From the NCBI GenBank assembly GCA_017999135.1, contig JAGOBT010000107.1, positions 1 through 8,504 of the forward strand: DNA of 8,504 nucleotides, written 5' to 3'. The stretch comes from Burkholderiaceae bacterium. GTDB taxonomy: Bacteria; Pseudomonadota; Gammaproteobacteria; Burkholderiales; Burkholderiaceae_C. Numbering within the stretch: the first letter of the stretch is position 1; each line of letters starts with the position of its first letter. The notes under the pieces were generated by a model, which was not told where the DNA came from, did no database searches, and saw only the letters and a program-made list of their open reading frames with translations. Shown piece after piece: positions 1 through 5,033 of the stretch. The position numbers and the translations under genes are program-made.

Positions 1-215
1 GCCGGGTGTTCTATTTCCGCCCCGGCCACGAGGCCTACCCCACCTACCACGACGCCAACGTGCAGCGGGTGCTGGCCAACGCGGTGCAGTGGGCCGCGCC
101 GCGGGTGCAGATCACCGACATCTGCCCGATGACCGCGCCGCTGGAGCCGCTGGGCGCCAAGACCGGCGCCTTCGCCCAGGTGGGCATCCTGCAGACGCAG
201 GAGGACCTGCAATGA
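1..215 (+). CDS. ThuA-like domain protein, C-terminal end only (partial)
   Basis: This is the 3' end of a gene that begins before the window; the first whole codon is at position 3 and the TGA is at 213-215. About 70 residues are visible. They include RVFYFRPGHEAYPTYHD and then VLANAVQWAAP, which match the end of the ThuA-like (trehalose utilisation, glutamine-amidotransferase-like fold) domain as I know it. ThuA-like proteins commonly sit beside Gfo/Idh/MocA dehydrogenases and take part in handling sugars or oxidised sugar derivatives, though the exact reaction is often unknown. The next gene starts inside this stop codon (ATGA overlap), which supports one operon and a shared pathway. The substrate cannot be read from the sequence. 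The family call is fairly sure; 'trehalose' as the actual substrate is not implied. Confidence 0.8.
   Translation, partial: RVFYFRPGHEAYPTYHDANVQRVLANAVQWAAPRVQITDICPMTAPLEPLGAKTGAFAQVGILQTQEDLQ
199..204 (+). promoter_or_regulatory. Shine-Dalgarno site of the Gfo/Idh/MocA gene
   Basis: A perfect AGGAGG lies inside the end of the ThuA-like gene, 7 bases before the ATG at 212. It fixes the start of the oxidoreductase, whose frame is open further upstream. It also shows that the gene can be translated efficiently from the ThuA-like transcript. Confidence 0.85.
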
Positions 216-1315
216 ACGGCGACTATGTGGTGGAAGGCCCCGCCCCTGCCCGCCCGGCCACCGACGGCCGGCGCCTGCGGGTGGGCATCATCGGCCTGGG
301 CATCGGCCGCATGCACATCGACGGCTGGCGCCAGCATCCGCAGGCCGATGTGGTGGCCATCGCCGACACCGACGCCGCCCGCCTGGCCAAGGTCGGTGAC
401 AGCCACGCCATCGGCGCGCGCCACACCGATCCGCTGGCCATGCTGGCCGCCGAGCGGCTGGATGTGGTCAGCGTCTGCGTGCCCAACAAGTTCCACCTGC
501 CGCTGACGCTGGCGGCGCTCGATGCCGGCTGCCATGTGCTGTGCGAGAAGCCGATGGCGCTGTCGGCCGCCGAAGGCCGGCAGATGCTGGCTGCGGCCCA
601 GCGCGCCGGCAAGCGGCTGATGATCAACTTCAGCTACCGCTTCTCGGCCCAGTCACGCGCGCTGAAGGCCCAGGTCGATGCCGGCACCTTCGGTGACTTC
701 TACTTCGGCCGCACCGTGTGGCACCGCCGTCGCGGCATGCCCGGCTTTGGCGGCTGGTTCGGCCAGAAGGCGCTGGCCGGCGGCGGCCCGCTGATCGACC
801 TGGGCGTGCACCGGCTCGACCTGGCGCTGTGGCTGATGGGCTATCCGCAGCCCACCTGGGTGCTGGGCAGCACCTACGACCCAATCGCGCGCGACGCGGC
901 GGCCAGGTCGGGCAAGGCCTTCGACGTGGAAGACCTGGCCAGTGCCTACATCCGCTTCGCCAACGGCGCCAGCCTGGTGCTGGAAGCCAGCTGGGCCGCC
1001 AACATCCGCGAGGCCGAGCTGATGGAAACCCGCCTGCTCGGCACCCAGGCGGGTCTGCTGCAGCACAACCTGGGCGAGGGCTACGACTTCGACGCCCACA
1101 TCTACTTCGAGCAGGGCGGCGCGCAGTTCGACCAGCGCCTGCACCCCACCGGCGCGGTGGGCGCGTCAGCGATGCACGACTACGCACAGGCCATCCTGAC
1201 CGACACGCCGCACCCGGCGCCCGGCGAGCAGGGGCTGGTGGTGATGGAGATCCTGGACGCGGTCTACGAGAGCGCCCGCACCGGCGCGCCGGTGCAGATC
1301 CACGCGGGCGGCTGA
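212..1315 (+). CDS. Gfo/Idh/MocA family NAD(P)-dependent oxidoreductase
   Basis: The protein has 367 residues, usual for the family, and is probably a cytoplasmic sugar or polyol (or derivative) dehydrogenase. An N-terminal Rossmann fold begins at about residue 23, with the dinucleotide loop GIIGLGIGRMH (residues 25-35). VVSVCVPNKFH (85-95) and the family hallmark EKP (112-114) follow; in known members the Lys of EKP is catalytic. The C-terminal alpha/beta domain holds GGPLIDLGVH (191-200), whose Asp196 and His200 fit the usual D-x3-H substrate/catalytic pair. The start at 212 is chosen for its perfect Shine-Dalgarno and because the Rossmann fold follows at once; residues 1-22 are a short low-complexity leader. 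The gene overlaps the ThuA-like stop by four bases, so the two probably act together. ThuA/ThuB in rhizobia is a comparable pair working through 3-keto sugars, but applying that here is inference. The substrate is unknown. Confidence 0.9.
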   Translation: MNGDYVVEGPAPARPATDGRRLRVGIIGLGIGRMHIDGWRQHPQADVVAIADTDAARLAKVGDSHAIGARHTDPLAMLAAERLDVVSVCVPNKFHLPLTLAALDAGCHVLCEKPMALSAAEGRQMLAAAQRAGKRLMINFSYRFSAQSRALKAQVDAGTFGDFYFGRTVWHRRRGMPGFGGWFGQKALAGGGPLIDLGVHRLDLALWLMGYPQPTWVLGSTYDPIARDAAARSGKAFDVEDLASAYIRFANGASLVLEASWAANIREAELMETRLLGTQAGLLQHNLGEGYDFDAHIYFEQGGAQFDQRLHPTGAVGASAMHDYAQAILTDTPHPAPGEQGLVVMEILDAVYESARTGAPVQIHAGG

Positions 1316-1332
1316 CGCGCCCCCGCGCCCGC

Positions 1333-2226
1333 TCAGGCGTCCTTGGCGCCCAGCTTCTCCAGCAGGCCGTTCAACTCATCGAGCGAGCCGAAGCTGATCG
1401 CCACCTCGCCCTGGTCGCCGCGGCGGGTGCTGCGGTGGATGCGGATCTCCACCTGCGCGGTCAGCGCGTCGGCCAGTTGTTCCTCGAGCCGCACGATGTC
1501 GCGCGACTTGTCTTTTTTTACCCGCAGCAGCGGTGTTTGCCGGCCGTTGCCCTGGGCCTTGGCCACCAGGCGCTCGGCCTCGCGCACGCTGAGCTTGCGG
1601 CTGACGATCTCGGTGGCGCTGGCCACCTGGGCGCCGGCGTCCAGGCCCAGCAGGGCACGGGCATGGCCCATGTCCAGGTCACCGGCCATCAGCATCTGCT
1701 GCACCGGCGCGGTCAGGTTCAGCAGCCGCAACAGATTGCTGGCGGCGCTGCGCGAACGGCCCACCGCCTGGGCGGCCTGCTCATGGGTGAGGTGGAACTC
1801 GGCCACCAGCCGCTGCAGGCCCTGCGCCTCTTCCAGCGGGTTGAGGTCTTCGCGCTGGATGTTCTCGATCAGCGCCATCACCGCGGCGGCTTCGTCGGGC
1901 ACCTCCTTGACGAGCACCGGCACCTCGTCGAGCCCGGCCAGCTTCGCGGCGCGGAAGCGGCGTTCGCCGGCAATGATCTCGTAGCCACTGGCGCCCACCG
2001 GGCGCACCAGGATCGGTTGCATGATCCCCTGGCTCTTGATGCTTTCGGCCAGCTCGTAGAGCGAGCCCTCGTCCATGCGCGTGCGTGGCTGGTACTTGCC
2101 GGCCTGCAGCTGCGTGAGCTTCAAGGTGGTGGGGCGGGATGCATCGGCCGGTGCCGCATCGGCCACCTTGGGGCCGAGCAGGGCTTCCAGGCCGAGGCCG
2201 AGGCCCTTGGGTTTCTTGGTGACCAT
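1333..2226 (-). CDS. parB: Chromosome partitioning protein ParB (CTP-dependent DNA clamp)
   Basis: The protein has 297 residues, normal for chromosomal ParB. ParB binds parS sites near the origin, closes as a CTP-dependent sliding clamp and, with the ATPase ParA, segregates the origin region. The N-terminus MVTKKPKGLGLGLEALLG is the typical ParA-interacting segment. The ParB/Srx-like CTPase domain spans about residues 34-125, with GERRFRAA (87-94) and ENIQRE (121-126) as nucleotide-binding motifs. A helix-turn-helix region for parS lies at about 145-171 (HLTHEQAAQAVGRSRSAASN), and the dimerisation domain at about 240-297. The ATG at 2226 matches the family start; no clear Shine-Dalgarno precedes it, and the hydrolase gene ends only 19 bases upstream, so it is probably expressed from that operon. 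Oddities are that no parA is adjacent and that Lys237-Lys238 lie in a run of seven A. It converges on the oxidoreductase gene with a 17-base gap. Confidence 0.95.
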   Translation of the reverse strand: MVTKKPKGLGLGLEALLGPKVADAAPADASRPTTLKLTQLQAGKYQPRTRMDEGSLYELAESIKSQGIMQPILVRPVGASGYEIIAGERRFRAAKLAGLDEVPVLVKEVPDEAAAVMALIENIQREDLNPLEEAQGLQRLVAEFHLTHEQAAQAVGRSRSAASNLLRLLNLTAPVQQMLMAGDLDMGHARALLGLDAGAQVASATEIVSRKLSVREAERLVAKAQGNGRQTPLLRVKKDKSRDIVRLEEQLADALTAQVEIRIHRSTRRGDQGEVAISFGSLDELNGLLEKLGAKDA

Positions 2227-2245
2227 GGGGCTGAATTGTCGGCGA

Positions 2246-2815
2246 TCAGCCCGCGGTCGCGTCCAGTGACAACCCGGCGCGGTTGGCCAGCGCCTGCAGC
2301 AGGGCGATGCCCTCGGGCCAGTCGCCCAGCCCGCTGTCGGCGTTGACGTGGCCAGCCGCGCCCAGGCTGACGATCTCGCTGCCCCAGGCGGCGGCCAGCT
2401 GCAGGCCGTGCGCGGCATCGCCGAAGGGGTCGTCCGCGCTGAGCGCCGCAGTGGTGACAAACGGCAGCGGCTGGCGATGCATCGGCGCCCAGGTCTGCAG
2501 CTGCGGCGGCAGGTCGGCGCGTTCCACGTCGGGCGGTGCCACCAGCAGTGCGCCGGCCACCCGCGCGGTGTGCCGTGAATGCCCAGCCCACGCCGCCACC
2601 AGGTGGCAGCCCAGGCTGTGGGCCACCAGCAGCGTGGGGCGGTCGTCGGCCAGCAGGGTGTCTTCGAGCACGGCCATCCAGTCGCCCCGGCGCGGCCACA
2701 GCCAGTCGTCCTGGTCGACGCGCTGGAAGCCGTGCAGCGCTTCCCACCGGCTCTGCCAGTGGCCGGGGCCGCTGTTCTGCCAACCGGGCAGCAGAAGCAC
2801 GCGTGCTGGGGTCAT
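2246..2815 (-). CDS. RBBP9/YdeN family alpha/beta serine hydrolase
   Basis: The protein has 189 residues, the usual size of this small cytosolic alpha/beta-hydrolase family. The N-terminal strand and oxyanion region [16 protein letters not shown] (6-21) is characteristic. The nucleophile elbow is AHSLGC with Ser67, the acid is in SADDPFGD (Asp129, equivalent to the family's S-x-x-D-P-[FY]), and GHVN supplies His156, so the triad looks complete. Substrates of bacterial members are mostly unknown; esterase-like activity is the expectation. The ATG at 2815 is preceded by AAGG about 7 bases upstream. It is the first gene of a two-gene unit with parB, 19 bases downstream. From memory, a hydrolase of this kind lies between parA and parB in several Burkholderiales, so it looks like part of the par neighbourhood, but no role in segregation is established. 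It is divergent from argC. Confidence 0.9.
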   Translation of the reverse strand: MTPARVLLLPGWQNSGPGHWQSRWEALHGFQRVDQDDWLWPRRGDWMAVLEDTLLADDRPTLLVAHSLGCHLVAAWAGHSRHTARVAGALLVAPPDVERADLPPQLQTWAPMHRQPLPFVTTAALSADDPFGDAAHGLQLAAAWGSEIVSLGAAGHVNADSGLGDWPEGIALLQALANRAGLSLDATAG

Positions 2816-2869
2816 GTCTTGGCCTTATCCTTGCGGGTCTTCCCGCATTGTGACCACCGAGAGCCCGCC
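2816..2869. promoter_or_regulatory. Divergent intergenic region between the hydrolase-parB unit and argC
   Basis: These 54 bases must hold, or overlap, the start signals of both the leftward hydrolase-parB unit and rightward argC. On the minus strand AAGGATAAGG (2823-2832) supplies a plausible ribosome site for the hydrolase. Before argC only a weak GAGAG stands near the ATG at 2870. I could not assign a convincing -35/-10 pair for either direction. A 6-base perfect inverted repeat lies in the middle and is listed separately. Confidence 0.5.
2832..2847. repeat. Short inverted repeat TGCGGG-TCTT-CCCGCA
   Basis: The perfect 6-base arms flank a 4-base loop in the gap between the divergent hydrolase and argC genes. 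The repeat could form a small GC-rich hairpin in the leader of either transcript, or be a protein-binding site. No T-run follows on either strand, so it is not a standard intrinsic terminator. Chance is possible in such GC-rich DNA. Confidence 0.45.
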
Positions 2870-3814
2870 ATGACCCACCACATCTTCGTCGACGGACAGG
2901 AAGGCACCACCGGCCTGCGCATCCACGAGATGCTGGCCCGCCGCAGCGATGTGGAAGTGCTGCGCATCGACGCCGACAAGCGCAAGGACCCGGCCGAACG
3001 CGCCCGCCTGCTGAACGCCGCCGACGTGGCCTTCCTGTGCCTGCCCGATGCCGCCGCGCGCGAGGCGGTGGCGCTGGTCACCAACCCCAAGACCTGCGTC
3101 ATCGACGCCAGCACCGCCCACCGCACCGTGCCGGGCTGGACCTACGGCCTGCCCGAGCTGGCCACCGGCCAGCGTGAGGCCATCCGCGCCGGCAAGCGCA
3201 TCGCCAACCCGGGCTGCCATGCCACGGCCTTCGTGCTGCTGCTGCGCCCGCTGGTGCAGGCCGGGCTGCTGCCGGCCGATGCGGCGGTCAGCGCCACGTC
3301 GATCACCGGCTACTCGGGCGGCGGCAAGTCGATGATTGCGCAGTACGAGGCGGGGGGTGATGCAAAGCTGCTGTCGCCGCGCCCTTACGCGCTGGGCCTG
3401 GCCCACAAGCACCTGCCCGAGATGGCGGCCCACACCGGCCTGGCGCGGCCGCCGGTGTTCATGCCGGTGGTGGCCAGCTTCTACAAGGGCCTGGCCGTCA
3501 GCGTGGGTTTGCAGCTTGACCAGTTCCGCTCCGGCACCACGGCGGCGCAGGTGCAGCAGGCGCTGGCGGCGCACTACGCCGGCGAGCGTTTCGTGCGGGT
3601 GATGCCGCTGGCCGACCCCGACACCCTGGCCGCCGGCTTCTTCGACGTGCAGGCCTGCAACGACACCAACAACGCCGAGCTGTTCGTCTTCGCCAATGCC
3701 AGCCAGGTGCTGCTGGTCAGCCGGCTCGACAACCTGGGCAAGGGCGCCAGTGGCGCCGCAGTGCAGGCGATGAACGTGCACCTGGGGCTCGACGAAAGCC
3801 TGGGTCTGGTCTGA
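2870..3814 (+). CDS. argC: N-acetyl-gamma-glutamyl-phosphate reductase, type 2 (short form)
   Basis: ArgC reduces N-acetyl-glutamyl-5-phosphate to the semialdehyde with NADPH, the third step of arginine (ornithine) biosynthesis in the cytoplasm. The protein has 314 residues, the size of the shorter 'type 2' ArgC class, against about 340 or more for type 1. The N-terminus [18 protein letters not shown] (5-22) is the type-2 NADP-binding start. [15 protein letters not shown] follows, and the active-site motif ANPGCHATA places the catalytic cysteine at residue 116. [13 protein letters not shown] and the ending [21 protein letters not shown] are also typical. The ATG at 2870 is chosen because the family N-terminus begins directly there; the frame is open upstream only as antisense to the hydrolase gene. 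The gene is single, divergent from the hydrolase, and meets the TIR gene tail-to-tail with only three bases between the stops. Confidence 0.95.
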   Translation: MTHHIFVDGQEGTTGLRIHEMLARRSDVEVLRIDADKRKDPAERARLLNAADVAFLCLPDAAAREAVALVTNPKTCVIDASTAHRTVPGWTYGLPELATGQREAIRAGKRIANPGCHATAFVLLLRPLVQAGLLPADAAVSATSITGYSGGGKSMIAQYEAGGDAKLLSPRPYALGLAHKHLPEMAAHTGLARPPVFMPVVASFYKGLAVSVGLQLDQFRSGTTAAQVQQALAAHYAGERFVRVMPLADPDTLAAGFFDVQACNDTNNAELFVFANASQVLLVSRLDNLGKGASGAAVQAMNVHLGLDESLGLV

Positions 3815-3817
3815 GTT

Positions 3818-4840
3818 TCACGGCGGCGGCACGCGCCGGGCGGTGACCGCCACCGGCGCGTGCGGCTGCGCCGCGCCTTCGGTCTGCATCGTCAACTGCA
3901 GGGTGTCGCCCGCCAGCGTGCCGCGCCAGCGGTGGGTCACCACGCGTTCCGGGCTGCTGCCGGCCACCTCGGTGCTGCGGGTGATGAAGCGGATGCCGTC
4001 GGTGTCCACCCGGCCGTCCTCGATGCCGCGCGGCACCCGCAGGAATGAGGCTGTGCCCTGCAGCGCCGTGCCGTCGCCTTGCAGGTCGAGCGTCTCGCGC
4101 AGATCGGTGGGCATCCAGGCGTAGCGCACATCGGCCTGCCAGCGGCCGTTGAGGGCCGGGCGCACGGCCTGCTTGGCCACCTCGGCGCCAGGGCTGGTGC
4201 CCGGGCCGGCCGCGGGGCGCAGCACCCACCAGGCCGCGCCCGCCAGCAGGCAGGCCACGGCTGCGCCGCCCAGCACCAGGCCGGCCTGGCGCCGGGCGGG
4301 CGGGCCGGCCGCTGCCGCAGGTGGGCCGGCCGGCTCGCCCAGGGCCCGCCGCACGGCGTCCAGCAGCAGCTGCACATCCGCCTCGAAGCGGCGCGCATCG
4401 ATCACCAGCGCCTGGCGCCGTGCCAGCGGTTGCAGCGGGTCGGGCAACTGGGCGGCCGACGGCATCGGCGCGCCGTCCAGCAGCAGCGGGATCACCTGCA
4501 GCCCGCTGTCCAGTCCGGTCTGCACCTCCTGCCGCACCACATCGTCTGACCGGTGCAGCCGTGGCGTGCCATCGCCCTGCGGTGCCAGCCAGCGCGGGCC
4601 GATCAGCACCAGCAGCACCCGCGCCTGGCCCATGGCCTGGGCAATGCGTGCATCGAAGGCCTGGCCGGCGCCGATGTCGTCCACGTCGATGAACACCCGG
4701 TCGGCGCCGAACTCGCGGGCCAGCAGGTCGTTCAGTGCCCGGGCGTAGCCGGCCGTGTCGTCGCGCCGGTAGCTCAGGAACACCTGCGCGTCGGCGCGGC
4801 ACGGCTCCGGCCCCTGGGTTGAAGGGTTCAGTGCAGGCAC
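3818..4840 (-). CDS. TIR-domain membrane protein with C-terminal domain of unknown function
   Basis: The protein has 340 residues in three parts. (1) Residues about 18-165 form a bacterial TIR domain: AQVFLSYRRDD (18-28), the BB-loop region VFIDVDDIGAGQAF (49-62), ARVLLVLIGPRWL (73-85) and DDVVRQEVQTGL (99-110). Glu105 aligns with the Glu that is catalytic in NAD-cleaving TIR domains. (2) A Pro/Ala linker and Arg183-Arg184 precede one hydrophobic helix at about 187-207, so the TIR part should be cytoplasmic. (3) Residues about 228-340 form a beta-rich domain, probably periplasmic, that I cannot name; it runs from LNGRWQADVRY to MQTEG and looks vaguely lipocalin-like. Bacterial TIR proteins act in NAD cleavage, nucleotide signalling, phage defence or scaffolding; which applies here is open. 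The start is GTG, the first possible start after the upstream in-frame stop, with no Shine-Dalgarno. It is a single gene between argC and fadD, with no recognisable partner gene. Confidence 0.88.
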   Translation of the reverse strand: MPALNPSTQGPEPCRADAQVFLSYRRDDTAGYARALNDLLAREFGADRVFIDVDDIGAGQAFDARIAQAMGQARVLLVLIGPRWLAPQGDGTPRLHRSDDVVRQEVQTGLDSGLQVIPLLLDGAPMPSAAQLPDPLQPLARRQALVIDARRFEADVQLLLDAVRRALGEPAGPPAAAAGPPARRQAGLVLGGAAVACLLAGAAWWVLRPAAGPGTSPGAEVAKQAVRPALNGRWQADVRYAWMPTDLRETLDLQGDGTALQGTASFLRVPRGIEDGRVDTDGIRFITRSTEVAGSSPERVVTHRWRGTLAGDTLQLTMQTEGAAQPHAPVAVTARRVPPP

Positions 4841-4846
4841 GCGATC

Positions 4847-4852
4847 ATTGTA
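4847..4852 (-). promoter_or_regulatory. Possible -10 box (TACAAT) for the TIR gene
   Basis: Read on the minus strand, TACAAT is one mismatch from TATAAT in very GC-rich surroundings and lies just before the GTG start at 4840. Transcription would then begin at or beside the GTG, giving a leaderless mRNA, which agrees with the missing Shine-Dalgarno. No good -35 hexamer stands 16-18 bases upstream. This remains a suggestion. Confidence 0.35.
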
Positions 4853-4888
4853 GAAAGCCCCGCCTGGCGCCTGGGTGGGCGGGTATCC

Positions 4889-4899
4889 CCTGAATCAGG
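4889..4899. repeat. 11-base palindrome CCTGAATCAGG
   Basis: The perfect 5-base arms (CCTGA/TCAGG) surround a central A in the divergent TIR/fadD gap, about 50 bases upstream of the TIR start and 135 bases upstream of fadD. Its position would suit a regulator-binding site. It is short enough to be chance, and I do not recognise it as a known operator. Confidence 0.3.
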
Positions 4900-5021
4900 C
4901 TGCGAGCTTTCCGAAACCCTAGCGCATGAAATGGGCGACCATGGGTTTGCGGGGGCTGTTGCGGCTATCGAATGTCCTGATGAGCCGGCCAGGGTGCCTC
5001 GGTCAGAATTCGCGCCATCCC

Positions 5022-5026
5022 TGGAG
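5022..5026 (+). promoter_or_regulatory. Shine-Dalgarno site of the acyl-CoA ligase gene
   Basis: TGGAG lies 7 bases before the ATG at 5034. It favours this start over in-frame ATG codons at 4926, 4941 and 4980. The protein from 5034 begins MQKIWLKQYPAGVP, as in the FadD family. Confidence 0.7.
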
Positions 5027-5033
5027 CCGCTTG

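Larger units (their letters stand above)
4841..5033. promoter_or_regulatory. Divergent intergenic region between the TIR gene and fadD
   Basis: This is the longest gap in the window (193 bases) and must contain the fadD promoter and the TIR promoter. It is noticeably less GC-rich than the genes, especially around 4905-4990. It contains a tandem CGCCTGG repeat (4861-4874), the 11-base palindrome at 4889-4899, and a TACAAT on the minus strand. TTGCGG occurs twice (4947-4952 and 4959-4964), but I found no -10 box at proper spacing behind either. An in-frame ATG at 4926 would lengthen FadD, but that part does not look like FadD protein. Confidence 0.5.

Noticed and set aside
1316..1332. GC-rich gap between the convergent oxidoreductase and parB genes as a terminator
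   Set aside because: The 17 bases are C/G repeats without paired arms or a T-run on either strand.
718..2346. A 542-codon plus-strand open frame running through the oxidoreductase and opposite parB
   Set aside because: It crosses two well-supported genes in the wrong frame or strand, and its Arg/Ala/Gly-rich product has no family motifs.
3814..3822. GTTTCAC near the argC stop as a possible parS site close to parB
   Set aside because: Only half of the palindromic parS consensus (TGTTTCACGTGAAACA) is present; the second arm is missing.
4947..4964. Two TTGCGG copies upstream of fadD as -35 boxes
   Set aside because: No acceptable -10 hexamer stands 16-18 bases downstream of either copy.
4926..5033. 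A 36-residue N-terminal extension of FadD from the in-frame ATG at 4926
   Set aside because: The extra residues do not resemble FadD, codon use there is less GC-biased, and TGGAG precedes the ATG at 5034, where the family N-terminus begins.
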